Assembly: GCA_964057225.1 (NCBI GenBank)
Contig: OZ059900.1
Location: 15,143,638 to 15,207,637, forward strand
Origin: Auanema rhodensis
Taxonomy: Eukaryota; Nematoda; Chromadorea; Rhabditida; Rhabditidae
DNA length: 64,000 bases
Direction: 5' to 3'
The notes under the pieces: generated by a model
What the model was told of the DNA's origin: nothing
Databases searched by the model: none
What the model saw: only the letters and a program-made list of their open reading frames with translations
Shown here: positions 1 to 11,059 of the stretch, piece by piece
Position numbering within the stretch: position 1 is the stretch's first letter
Layout: each line of letters begins with the position of its first letter
Translations under genes and position numbers: made by a program

Positions 1-131
1 AATCACAAGCTCAAATCACTTTTGAAAAAACAGAAAGTTTAAAACAACCTTTTTTCTAATAATTATCTTTTTAATTCGACTTTTGGAAGAAAACAAAAAT
101 AGCATAACATTCAATAACGATGAATCAGAAC

Positions 132-136
132 AAAAA
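132..136 (-). terminator. Pol III T5 terminator of tRNA copy 1
   Basis: Five T residues on the minus strand begin 5 nt after the tRNA 3' end, a standard RNA polymerase III stop. The same run sits at the same distance (tRNA left coordinate minus 9 to minus 5) in the other family A units. Confidence 0.85.
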
Positions 137-140
137 CATT

Positions 141-212
141 CTCCCCGGCCGGGAATTGAACCCGGGTCTCGCATGTGACAGACGCGGATACTCACCACTA
201 TACTACCGAGGA
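141..212 (-). tRNA. tRNA-Asp(GTC): tRNA-Asp (GUC), array 1 copy 1
   Basis: Cytosolic tRNA-Asp, which delivers aspartate to GAC/GAU codons. Read on the minus strand, the 72 nt fold fully. The acceptor stem is TCCTCGG/CCGGGGA with a T4-G69 wobble. The D arm is GTAT/GTAT and keeps the G10-U25 pair known as an aspartate identity element in yeast. The anticodon arm is CGCGT-CTGTCAC-ATGCG with anticodon GTC and one G-U pair. The variable loop has 4 nt. The T arm is CCGGG-TTCAATT-CCCGG, and the discriminator is G73, as aspartyl-tRNA synthetase expects. Box A (TAGTATAGTGG) and box B (GGTTCAATTCC) fit RNA polymerase III type 2 promoters. No CCA is encoded and there is no intron. A T5 stop lies 4 nt past the 3' end. 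An AT-rich TATAAT lies about 44-49 nt upstream; its role is unknown. This is the reference sequence for the other copies. Confidence 0.97.
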
Positions 213-222
213 TTGAATTTGC

Positions 223-251
223 ACTTAGAAACTTTCACTAAGAGTGTGAGT
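223..251. other. Short imperfect inverted repeat just upstream of the tRNA
   Basis: CACTTAG is followed 9 nt later by CTAAGAGTG, an imperfect dyad 11 nt from the tRNA 5' end (copy 1 shown). Units with 'cattaag' in place of 'cactaag' weaken it, so it is not strictly conserved. Probably incidental. Confidence 0.35.
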
Positions 252-578
252 TTGAATTATAGTAGAAAAATGAAACACTGTCTCTAACATATCTTGATTT
301 ATGGCCTACTTTACTCAAAGAGCTAATTGAAGTTTGGTGTTAGAATGAACAATTGATTAACGCTGACGTTTCAATTTTTTTCATCGTAATTGAGATAGAA
401 CATTTAAATTAAATGGAAATGTTTAAAAATTTAGAAAAAATCACAAGCTCAAATCACTTTTGAAAAAACAGAAAGTTTAAAACAACCTTTTTTCTAATAC
501 TTATCTTTTTTATCCGACTTTTGTAAAAAAACAAAAATAGCATAACATTCAATAACGATGAATCAGAACAAAAACATT

Positions 579-650
579 CTCCCCGGCCGGGAATTGAACC
601 CGGGTCTCGCATGTGACAGACGCGGATACTCACCACTATACTACCGAGGA
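579..650 (-). tRNA. tRNA-Asp(GTC): tRNA-Asp (GUC), array 1 copy 2
   Basis: Identical over 72 nt to copy 1, with the T5 stop at 570-574. The 3' flank is of the 'atccgacttttgtaaaa' class with a private change (aatactt for aataatt). The 5' flank is of the 'cattaag' class. Confidence 0.97.
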
Positions 651-1016
651 TTGAATTTGCACTTAGAAACTTTCATTAAGAGTGTGAGTTTGAATTATAG
701 TAGAAAAATGAAACACTGTCTCTAACATATCTTGATTTATGGCCTACTTTACTCAAAGAGCTAATTGAAGTTTGGTGTTAAAATGAACAATTGATTAACG
801 CTGACGTTTCAATTTTTTTCATCGTAATTGAGATAGAACATTTAAATTAAATGGAAGTGTTTAAAAATTTAGAAAAAATCACAAGCTCAAATCACTTTTG
901 AAAAAACAGAAAGTTTAAAACAACCTTTTTTCTAATAATTATCTTTTTAATTCGACTTTTGGAAGAAAACAAAAATAGCATAACATTCAATAACGATGAA
1001 TCAGAACAAAAACATT

Positions 1017-1088
1017 CTCCCCGGCCGGGAATTGAACCCGGGTCTCGCATGTGACAGACGCGGATACTCACCACTATACTACCGAGGA
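1017..1088 (-). tRNA. tRNA-Asp(GTC): tRNA-Asp (GUC), array 1 copy 3
   Basis: Identical to copy 1, T5 stop at 1008-1012. The unit ends in the 'cgacttag' 439 bp spacer variant at 1302-1309, which marks the left half of the 877 bp dimer seen again in array 2. Confidence 0.97.
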
Positions 1089-1455
1089 TTGAATTTGCAC
1101 TTAGAAACTTTCACTAAGAGTGTGAGTTTGAATTATAGTAGAAAAATGAAACACTGTCTCTAACATATCTTGATTTATGGCCTACTTTACTCAAAGAGCT
1201 AATTGAAGTTTGGTGTTAGAATGAACAATTGATTAACGCTGACGTTTCAATTTTTTTCATCGTAATTGAGATAGAACATTTAAATTAAATGGAAATGTTT
1301 AACGACTTAGAAAAAAAACACAAGCTCAAATCACTTTTGAAAAAACAGAAAGTTTAAAACAACCTTTTTTCTAATAATTATCTTTTTTATCCGACTTTTG
1401 GAAGAAAACAAAAATAGCATAACATTCAATAACGATGAATCAGAACAAAAACATT

Positions 1456-1527
1456 CTCCCCGGCCGGGAATTGAACCCGGGTCTCGCATGTGACAGACGC
1501 GGATACTCACCACTATACTACCGAGGA
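1456..1527 (-). tRNA. tRNA-Asp(GTC): tRNA-Asp (GUC), array 1 copy 4
   Basis: Identical to copy 1, T5 stop at 1447-1451. The 3' flank is 'atccgacttttggaag' and the 5' flank 'cattaag'. With copy 3 it forms the only dimer-like pair in array 1. Confidence 0.97.
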
Positions 1528-1893
1528 TTGAATTTGCACTTAGAAACTTTCATTAAGAGTGTGAGTTTGAATTATAGTAGAAAAATGAAACACTGTCTCT
1601 AACATATCTTGATTTATGGCCTACTTTACTCAAAGAGCTAATTGAAGTTTGGTGTTAGAATGAACAATTGATTAACGCTGACGTTTCAATTTTTTTCATC
1701 GTAATTGAGATAGAACATTCAAATTAAATAGAAATGTTTAAAAATTTAGAAAAAATCACAAGCTCAAATCACTTTTGAAAAAACAGAAAGTTTAAAACAA
1801 CCTTTTTTCTAATAATTATCTTTTTTATCCGACTTTTGTAAAAAAACAAAAATAGCATAACATTCAATAACGATGAATCAGAACAAAAACATT

Positions 1894-1965
1894 CTCCCCG
1901 GCCGGGTATTGAACCCGGGTCTCGCATGTGACAGACGCGGATACTCACCACTATACTACCGAGGA
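1894..1965 (-). tRNA. tRNA-Asp(GTC): tRNA-Asp (GUC), array 1 copy 5, T-loop variant
   Basis: One substitution from the other copies: plus-strand a to t at 1907, turning the last T-loop base (standard position 60) from T to A. The loop reads TTCAATA and box B becomes GGTTCAATACC. T54, T55, C56 and A58, which build the loop fold, are untouched, and position 60 is tolerant in tRNAs. The gene is therefore probably still functional. T5 stop at 1885-1889. Confidence 0.95.
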
Positions 1966-2331
1966 TTGAATTTGCACTTAGAAACTTTCATTAAGAGTGT
2001 GAGTTTGAATTATAGTAGAAAAATGAAACACTGTCTCTAACATATCTTGATTTATGGCCTACTTTACTCAAAGAGCTAATTGAAGTTTGGTGTTAGAATG
2101 AACAATTGATTAACGCTGACGTTTCAATTTTTTTCATCGTAATTGAGATAGAACATTCAAATTAAATAGAAATGTTTAAAAATTTAGAAAAAATCACAAG
2201 CTCAAATCACTTTTGAAAAAACAGAAAGTTTAAAACAACCTTTTTTCTAATAATTATCTTTTTTATCCGACTTTTGTAAAAAAACAAAAATAGCATAACA
2301 TTCAATAACGATGAATCAGAACAAAAACATT

Positions 2332-2403
2332 CTCCCCGGCCGGGAATTGAACCCGGGTCTCGCATGTGACAGACGCGGATACTCACCACTATACTACCGA
2401 GGA
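2332..2403 (-). tRNA. tRNA-Asp(GTC): tRNA-Asp (GUC), array 1 copy 6, at array edge
   Basis: Identical to copy 1, T5 stop at 2323-2327. It keeps only about 103 bp of family A upstream sequence before family B starts, so any Pol III enhancer or boundary effect of the longer spacer would be lost here. Confidence 0.97.
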
Positions 2404-2499
2404 TTGAATTTGCACTTAGAAACTTTCATTAAGAGTGTGAGTTTGAATTATAGTAGAAAAATGAAACACTGTCTCTAACATATCTTGATTTATGGCCTA

Positions 2500-2515
2500 C
2501 TTTACTACTAAAATA
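2500..2515. other. Junction, family A array 1 to B+ array
   Basis: Family A sequence runs to '...cctactttact' (2506). Four bases, acta, follow, then family B starts inside its unit with 'aaatactgtg' at 2511. The A base expected after 'tttact' is c, so the switch point is unambiguous to within about 4 bp. No target-site duplication or transposon end is visible. Confidence 0.85.
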
Positions 2516-2851
2516 CTGTGTTTTTGTATTTTTCTAGTGTTCAGCATGTAAAATGCTTCATTTTAGTATGTAACACGCTGAAATTCGTTGCATTTGACGA
2601 CTCATATGAACAAAAATCGATTTAATCAATATTAGCCATAAGGGGCGTGCCCTCAGAATATGCTAATTTCCTTAATTTTCTAACCCCTGTTTTTTGTCGT
2701 GAAAGTGGAACTAGACGTTGTACGAACAATTTTGAGCTAGGTTTCATTGACATTGCATGAGTTTGAACACATGAAATCGTAAGTCAAAACCTTGTTTACA
2801 GCGAAATTTCTAAAAACTGGTTTTCCAGCATAATAAAATATTTCTCATGGG

Positions 2852-3193
2852 AAATACTGTGTTTTTGTATTTTTCTAGTGTTCAGCATGTAAAATGCTTC
2901 ATTTTAGTATGTAACACGCTGAAATTCGTTGCATTTGACGACTCATATGAACAAAAATCGATTTAATCAATATTAGCCATAAGGGGCGTGCCCTCAGAAT
3001 ATGCTAATTTCCTTAATTTTCTAACCCCTGTTTTTTTGTCGTGAAAGTGGGACTAGACGTTGTACAAACAATTTTGAGCTAGGTTTCATTGACATTGCAT
3101 GAGTTTGAACACATGAAATCGTAAGTCAAAACCTTGTTTACAGCGAAATTTCCAAAAACTGGTTTTCCAGCATAATAAAATATTTCTCATGGG
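2852..3193 (+). repeat. Representative B monomer (342 bp)
   Basis: Landmarks in order: a T-rich start (gtgtttttgtatttttc); a small dyad AGCAT-gtaaa-ATGCT; 'gaaattcgttgcatttgacg'; a ClaI-like 'atcgat'; the only GC-rich stretch, 'aggggcgtgccctc', itself a short GGGC-gt-GCCC dyad; a T6-T8 run that is the main indel site; CATG-agtttgaaca-CATG; and the near-palindrome AAAAC-tg-GTTTT before 'cagcataataaaatatttc'. I see no internal half-unit repeat. 342 bp is about two nucleosome lengths, which is only suggestive. Confidence 0.9.
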
Positions 3194-6100
3194 AAATACT
3201 GTGTTTTTGTATTTTTCTAGTGTTCAGCATGTAAAATGCTTCATTTTAGTATGTAACACGCTGAAATTCGTTGCATTTGACGACTCATATGAACAAAAAT
3301 CGATTTAATCAATATTAGCCATAAGGGGCGTGCCCTCAGAATATGCTAATTCCCTTAATTTTCTAACCCCTGTTTTTTTGTCGTGAAAGTGGAACTAGAC
3401 GTTGTACGAACAATTTTGAGCTAGGTTTCATTGACATTGCATGAGTTTGAACACATGAAATCGTAAGTCAAAACCTTGTTTACAGCGAAATTTCCAAAAA
3501 CTGGTTTTCCAGCATAATAAAATATTTCTCATGGGAAATACTGTGTTTTTGTATTTTTCTAGTGTTCAGCATGTAAAATGCTTCATTTTAGTATGTAACA
3601 CGCTGAAATTCGTTGCATTTGACGACTCATATGAACAAAAATCGATTTAATCAATATTAGCCATAAGGGGCGTGCCCTCAGAATATGCTAATTCCCTTAA
3701 TTTTCTAACCCCTGTTTTTTCGTCGTGAAAGTGGAACTAGACGTTGTACAATCAATTTTGAGCTAGGTTTCATTGACATTGCATGAGTTTGAACACATGA
3801 AATCGTAAGTCAAAACCTTGTTTACAGCGAAATTTCCAAAAACTGGTTTTCCAACATATTAAAATATTTCTCATGGGAAATACTGTGTTTTTGTATTTTT
3901 CTAGTGTTCAGCATGTAAAATGCTTCATTTTAGTATGTAACACGCTGAAATTCGTTGCATTTGACGACTCATATGAACAAAAATCGATTTAATCAATATT
4001 AGCCATAAGGGGCGTGCCCTCAGAATATGCTAATTCCCTTAATTTTCTAACCCCTGTTTTTTTGTCGTGAAAGTGGGACTAGACGTTGTACGAACAATTT
4101 TGAGCTAGGTTTCATTGACATTGCATGAGTTTGAACACATGAAATCGTAAGTCAAAACCTTGTTTACAGCGAAATTTCCAAAAACTGGTTTTCCAGCATA
4201 ATAAAATATTTCTCATGGGAAATACTGTGTTTTTGTATTTTTCTAGTGTTTAGCATGTAAAATGCTTCATTTTAGTATGTAACACGCTGAAATTCGTTGC
4301 ATTTGACGACTCATATGAACAAAAATCGATTTAATCAATATTAGCCATAAGGGGCGTGCCCTCAGAATATGCTAATTTCCTTAATTTTCTAACCCCTGTT
4401 TTTTTGTCGTGAAAGTGGAACTAGACGTTGTACGAACAATTTTGAGCTAGGTTTCATTGACATTGCATGAGTTTGAACACATGAAATCGTAAGTCAAAAC
4501 CTTGTTTACAGCGAAATTTCCAAAAACTGGTTTTCCAACATATTAAAATATTTCTCATGGGAAATACTGTGTTTTTGTATTTTTCTAGTGTTCAGCATGT
4601 AAAATGCTTCATTTTAGTATGTAACACGCTGAAATTCGTTGCATTTGACGACTCATATGAACAAAAATCGATTTAATCAATATTAGCCATAAGGGGCGTG
4701 CCCTCAGAATATGCTAATTCCCTTAATTTTCTAACCCCTGTTTTTTTGTCGTGAAAGTGGGACTAGACGTTGTACGAACAATTTTGAGCTAGGTTTCATT
4801 GACATTGCATGAGTTTGAACACATGAAATCGTAAGTCAAAACCTTGTTTACAGCGAAATTTCCAAAAACTGGTTTTCCAGCATAATAAAATATTTCTCAT
4901 GGGAAATACTGTGTTTTTGTATTTTTCTAGTGTTTAGCATGTAAAATGCTTCATTTTAGTATGTAACACGCTGAAATTCGTTGCATTTGACGACTCATAT
5001 GAACAAAAATCGATTTAATCAATATTAGCCATAAGGGGCGTGCCCTCAGAATATGCTAATTTCCTTAATTTTCTAACCCCTGTTTTTTTGTCGTGAAAGT
5101 GGAACTAGACGTTGTACGAACAAGTTTGAGCTAGGTTTCATTGACATTGCATGAGTTTGAACACATGAAATCGTAAGTCAAAACCTTGTTTACAGCGAAA
5201 TTTCCAAAAACTGGTTTTCCAGCATAATAAAATATTTCTCATGGGAAATACTGTGTTTTTGTATTTTTCTAGTGTTCAGCATGTAAAATGCTTCATTTTA
5301 GTATGTAACACGCTGAAATTCGTTGCATTTGACGACTCATATGAACAAAAATCGATTTAATCAATATTAGCCATAAGGGGCGTGCCCTCAGAATATGCTA
5401 ATTCCCTTAATTTTCTAACCCCTGTTTTTTTGTCGTGAAAGTGGAACTAGACGTTGTACGAACAATTTTGAGCTAGGTTTCATTGACATTGCATGAGTTT
5501 GAACACATGAAATCGTAAGTCAAAACCTTGTTTACAGCGAAATTTCCAAAAACTGGTTTTCCAGCATAATAAAATATTTCTCATGGGAAATACTGTGTTT
5601 TTGTATTTTTCTAGTGTTCAGCATGTAAAATACTTCATTTTAGTATGTAACACGCTGAAATTCGTTGCATTTGACGACTCATATGAACAAAAATCGATTT
5701 AATCAATATTAGCCATAAGGGGCGTGCCCTCAGAATATGCTAATTTCCTTAATTTTCTAACCCCTGTTTTTTTGTCGTGAAAGTGGAACTAGACGTTGTA
5801 CGAACAATTTTGAGCTAGGTTTCATTGACATTGCATGAGTTTGAACACATGAAATCGTAAGTCAAAACCTTGTTTACAGCGAAATTTCCAAAAACTGGTT
5901 TTCCAGCATAATAAAATATTTCTCATGGGAAATACTGTGTTTTTGTATTTTTCTAGTGTTCAGCATGTAAAATGCTTCATTTTAGTATGTAACACGCTGA
6001 AATTCGTTGCATTTGACGACTCATATGAACAAAAATCGATTTAATCAATATTAGCCATAAGGGGCGTGCCCTCAGAATATGCTAATTCCCTTAATTTTCT

Positions 6101-7297
6101 AACCCCTGTTTTTTTGTCGTGAAAGTGGAACTAGACGTTGTACGAACAATTTTGAGCTAGGTTTCATTGACATTGCATGAGTTTGAACACATGAAATCGT
6201 AAGTCAAAACCTTGTTTACAGCGAAATTTCCAAAAACTGGTTTTCCAGCATAATAAAATATTTCTCATGGGAAATACTGTGTTTTTGTATTTTTCTAGTG
6301 TTCAGCATGTGAAATGCTTCATTTTAGTATGTAACACGCTGAAATTCGTTGCATTTGACGACTCATATGAACAAAAATCGATTTAATCAATATTAGCCAT
6401 AAGGGGCGTGCCCTCAGAATATGCTAATTCCCTTAATTTTCTAACCCCTGTTTTTTTGTCGTGAAAGTGGAACTAGACGTTGTACGAACAATTTTGAGCT
6501 AGGTTTCATTGACATTGCATGAGTTTGAACACATGAAATCGTAAGTCAAAACCTTGTTTACAGCGAAATTTCCAAAAACTGGTTTTCCAGCATAATAAAA
6601 TATTTCTCATGGGAAATACTGTGTTTTTGTATTTTTCTAGTGTTCAGCATGTAAAATGCTTCATTTTAGTATGTAACACGCTGAAATTCGTTGCATTTGA
6701 CGACTCATATGAACAAAAATCGATTTAATCAATATTAGCCATAAGGGGCGTGCCCTCAGAATATGCTAATTTCCTTAATTTTCTAACCCCTGTTTTTTTG
6801 TCGTGAAAGTGGGACTAGACGTTGTACGAACAATTTTGAGCTAGGTTTCATTGACATTGCATGAGTTTGAACACATGAAATCGTAAGTCAAAACCTTGTT
6901 TACAGCGAAATTTCCAAAAACTGGTTTTCCAGCATAATAAAATATTTCTCATGGGAAATACTGTGTTTTTGTATTTTTCTAGTGTTCAGCATGTAAAATG
7001 CTTCATTTTAGTATGTAACACGCTGAAATTCGTTGCATTTGACGACTCATATGAACAAAAATCGATTTAATCAATATTAGCCATAAGGGGCGTGCCCTCA
7101 GAATATGCTAATTTCCTTAATTTTCTAACCCCTGTTTTTTTGTCGTGAAAGTGGAACTAGACGTTGTACGAACAATTTTGAGCTAGGTTTCATTGACATT
7201 GCATGAGTTTGAACACATGAAATCGTAAGTCAAAACCTTGTTTACAGCGAAATTTCCAAAAACTGGTTTTCCAGCATAATAAAATATTTCTCATGGG

Positions 7298-7639
7298 AAA
7301 TACTGTGTTTTTGTATTTTTCTAGTGTTCAGCATGTAAAATGCTTCATTTTAGTATGTAACACGCTGAAATTCGTTGCATTTGACGACTCATATGAACAA
7401 AAATCGATTTAATCAATATTAGCCATAAGGGGCGTGCCCTCAGAATATGCTAATTTCCTTAATTTTCTAACCCCTGTTTTTTGGCCGTGAAAGTGGGACT
7501 AGACGTTGTAAAAACAATTTTGAGCTAGGTTTTATTGACATTGCATGAGTTTGAACACATGAAATCGTAAGTCAAAACCTTGTTTACAGCGAAATTTCCA
7601 AAAACTGGTTTTCCAGCATAATAAAATATTTCTCATGGG
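7298..7639 (+). repeat. B+ monomer variant 'tttggccgtg / tttattgacattg'
   Basis: This monomer has 'ttttttggccgtg' in place of 'tttttttgtcgtg' and 'ggttttattgac' in place of 'ggtttcattgac'. The same combined variant recurs around 14321 and 15689 (offsets about 20 and 24 monomers). It therefore marks copied blocks rather than independent mutations. Confidence 0.8.
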
Positions 7640-9007
7640 AAATACTGTGTTTTTGTATTTTTCTAGTGTTCAGCATGTAAAATGCTTCATTTTAGTATGT
7701 AACACGCTGAAATTCGTTGCATTTGACGACTCATATGAACAAAAATCGATTTAATCAATATTAGCCATAAGGGGCGTGCCCTCAGAATATGCTAATTTCC
7801 TTAATTTTCTAACCCCTGTTTTTTTGTCGTGAAAGTGGGACTAGACGTTGTACGAACAATTTTGAGCTAGGTTTCATTGACATTGCATGAGTTTGAACAC
7901 ATGAAATCGTAAGTCAAAACCTTGTTTACAGCGAAATTTCCAAAAACTGGTTTTCCAGCATAATAAAATATTTCTCATGGGAAATACTGTGTTTTTGTAT
8001 TTTTCTAGTGTTCAGCATGTAAAATGCTTCATTTTAGTATGTAACACGCTGAAATTCGTTGCATTTGACGACTCATATGAACAAAAATCGATTTAATCAA
8101 TATTAGCCATAAGGGGCGTGCCCTCAGAATATGCTAATTTCCTTAATTTTCTAACCCCTGTTTTTTTGTCGTGAAAGTGGGACTAGACGTTGTACGAACA
8201 ATTTTGAGCTAGGTTTCATTGACATTGCATGAGTTTGAACACATGAAATCGTAAGTCAAAACCTTGTTTACAGCGAAATTTCCAAAAACTGGTTTTCCAG
8301 CATAATAAAATATTTCTCATGGGAAATACTGTGTTTTTGTATTTTTCTAGTGTTCAGCATGTAAAATGCTTCATTTTAGTATGTAACACGCTGAAATTCG
8401 TTGCATTTGACGACTCATATGAACAAAAATCGATTTAATCAATATTAGCCATAAGGGGCGTGCCCTCAGAATATGCTAATTCCCTTAATTTTCTAACCCC
8501 TGTTTTTTTGTCGTGAAAGTGGAACTAGACGTTGTACAAACAATTTTGAGCTAGGTTTCATTGACATTGCATGAGTTTGAACACATGAAATCGTAAGTCA
8601 AAACCTTGTTTACAGCGAAATTTCCAAAAACTGGTTTTCCAGCATAATAAAATATTTCTCATGGGAAATACTGTGTTTTTGTATTTTTCTAGTGTTCAGC
8701 ATGTAAAATGCTTCATTTTAGTATGTAACACGCTGAAATTCGTTGCATTTGACGACTCATATGAACAAAAATCGATTTAATCAATATTAGCCATAAGGGG
8801 CGTGCCCTCAGAATATGCTAATTTCCTTAATTTTCTAACCCCTGTTTTTTTGTCGTGAAAGTGGAACTAGACGTTGTACGAACAATTTTGAGCTAGGTTT
8901 CATTGACATTGCATGAGTTTGAACACATGAAATCGTAAGTCAAAACCTTATTTACAGCGAAATTTCCAAAAACTGGTTTTCCAGCATAATAAAATATTTC
9001 TCATGGG

Positions 9008-10033
9008 AAATACTTTGTTTTTGTATTTTTCTAGTGTTCAGCATGTAAAATGGTTCATTTTAGTGTATGTTACACGCTGAAATTCGTTGCATTTGACGAC
9101 TCATATGAACAAAAATCGATTTAATCAATATTAGCCATAAGGGGCGTGCCCTCAGAATATGCTAATTTCCTTAATTTTTTAACCCCTGTTTTTTTGTCGT
9201 GAAAGTGGAACTAGACGTTGTACGAACAATTTTGAGCTAGGTTTCATTGACATTGCATGAGTTTGAACACATGAAATCGTAAGTCCAAACCTTGTTTACA
9301 GCGAAATTTCCAAAAACTGGTTTTCCAGCATAATAAAATATTTCTCATGGGAAATACTGTGTTTTTGTATTTTTCTAGTGTTCAGCATGTAAAATGCTTC
9401 ATTTTAGTATGTAACACGCTGAAATTCGTTGCATTTGACGACTCATATGAACAAAAATCGATTTAATCAATATTAGCCATAAGGGGCGTGCCCTCAGAAT
9501 ATGCTAATTTCCTTAATTTTCTAACCCCTGTTTTTTGTCGTGAAAGTGGAACTAGACGTTGTACGAACAATTTTGAGCTAGGTTTCATTGACATTGCATG
9601 AGTTTGAACACATGAAATCGTAAGTCAAAACCTAGTTTACAGCGAAATTTCCAAAAACTGGTTTTCCAGCATAATAAAATATTTCTCATGGGAAATACTG
9701 TGTTTTTGTATTTTTCTAGTGTTCAGCATGTGAAATGCTTCATTTTAGTATGTAACACGCTGAAATTCGTTGCATTTGACGACTCATATGAACAAAAATC
9801 GATTTAATCAATATTAGCCATAAGGGGCGTGCCCTCAGAATATGCTAATTTCCTTAATTTTCTAACCCCTGTTTTTTGTCGTGAAAGTGGAACTAGACGT
9901 TGTACAAACAATTTTGAGCTAGGTTTTATTGACATTGCATGAGTTTGAACACATGAAATCGTAAGTCAAAACCTTGTTTAGAGCGAAATTTCCAAAAACT
10001 GGTTTTCCAGCATAATAAAATATTTCTCATGGG
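9008..10033 (+). repeat. B+ marker block: 'tactttg/gtgtatgtt' monomer plus the 'tttagagcg' pair
   Basis: The monomer at 9008 has 'tactttg', 'tggttc' and a 2 bp insertion (gtgtatgtt). The next two have six T, 'cctagtttac', then 'catgtgaaat', 'tacaaac', 'ttttattg' and 'tttagagcg'. The block reappears with landmarks at 16872, 17560 and 17901, with one extra copy of the first monomer at 17216. The later landmarks are exactly 24 monomers (8208 bp) apart. Confidence 0.85.
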
Positions 10034-11059
10034 AAATACTGTGTTTTTGTATTTTTCTAGTGTTCAGCATGTAAAATGCTTCATTTTAGTATGTAACACG
10101 CTGAAATTCGTTGCATTTGACGACTCATATGAACAAAAATCGATTTAATCAATATTAGCCATAAGGGGCGTGCCCTCAGAATATGCTAATTTCCTTAATT
10201 TTCTAACCCCTGTTTTTTTGTCGTGAAAGTGGAACTAGACGTTGTACGAACAATTTTGAGCTAGGTTTCATTGACATTGCATGAGTTTGAACACATGAAA
10301 TCGTAAGTCAAAACCTTGTTTACAGCGAAATTTCCAAAAACTGGTTTTCCAGCATAATAAAATATTTCTCATGGGAAATACTGTGTTTTTGTATTTTTCT
10401 AGTGTTCAGCATGTAAAATGCTTCATTTTAGTATGTAACACGCTGAAATTCGTTGCATTTGACGACTCATATGAACAAAAATCGATTTAATCAATATTAG
10501 CCATAAGGGGCGTGCCCTCAGAATATGCTAATTCCCTTAATTTTCTAACCCCTGTTTTTTTGTCGTGAAAGTGGAACTAGACGTTGTACAATCAATTTTG
10601 AGCTAGGTTTCATTGACATTGCATGAGTTTGAACACATGAAATCGTAAGTCAAAACCTTGTTTACAGCGAAATTTCCAAAAACTGGTTTTCCAGCATAAT
10701 AAAATATTTCTCATGGGAAATACTGTGTTTTTGTATTTTTCTAGTGTTCAGCATGTAAAATGCTTCATTTTAGTATGTAACACGCTGAAATTCGTTGCAT
10801 TTGACGACTCATATGAACAAAAATCGATTTAATCAATATTAGCCATAAGGGGCGTGCCCTCAGAATATGCTAATTCCCTTAATTTTCTAACCCCTGTTTT
10901 TTTGTCGTGAAAGTGGAACTAGACGTTGTACAATCAATTTTGAGCTAGGTTTCATTGACATTGCATGAGTTTGAACACATGAAATCGTAAGTCAAAACCT
11001 TGTTTACAGCGAAATTTCCAAAAACTGGTTTTCCAGCATATTAAAATATTTCTCATGGG
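9352..11059 (+). repeat. B+ 5-monomer block, left copy
   Basis: The monomer series 'six T + cctagtttac', 'catgtgaaat + tttagagcg', plain, 'tacaatc', 'tacaatc + catattaaaat' is followed at once by a second copy starting at 11060 (offset 1708 bp) that lacks one of the two 'tacaatc' monomers. This is a tandem segmental duplication with a one-monomer length change. Confidence 0.85.

Larger units (their letters stand above)
1..2506 (-). repeat. Family A tandem array 1 (tRNA-Asp satellite, 438-439 bp unit)
   Basis: About 5.7 head-to-tail copies of a 438 bp unit (439 bp in one copy), each carrying one tRNA-Asp gene on the minus strand. tRNA starts at 141, 579, 1017, 1456, 1894 and 2332 give the period directly. 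The roughly 366 bp between tRNAs is AT-rich and non-coding. Spacer variants separate unit types: 'ttaattcg' versus 'ttatccg' left of the tRNA, 'cactaag' versus 'cattaag' just right of it, and 'aaaatttag' versus 'cgacttag' near the unit boundary. The array enters from outside the window and stops inside a spacer at about 2506, where family B begins. Strand is that of the tRNA genes. Confidence 0.97.

Noticed and set aside
16-198. 60-codon minus-strand ORF repeated in nearly every family A unit
   Set aside because: It overlaps most of the tRNA-Asp gene and its 3' flank, and the first half of its peptide is the translated tRNA. Unit repetition explains its recurrence, and the last unit (39855) loses it through a 1 bp deletion without consequence. 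Not a protein gene.
141-212. tRNA-derived SINE
   Set aside because: The tRNA is complete with a good cloverleaf and terminator. The units are strictly tandem, with no poly-A or simple-repeat tail and no dispersed copies with target duplications in the window.
2930-2950. CENP-B-box-like 'ttcgttgcatttgacg' in each B monomer
   Set aside because: It shares TTCG, the central A and one G with the CENP-B box core, but three of the four bases of the essential CGGG part differ. Too weak to call.
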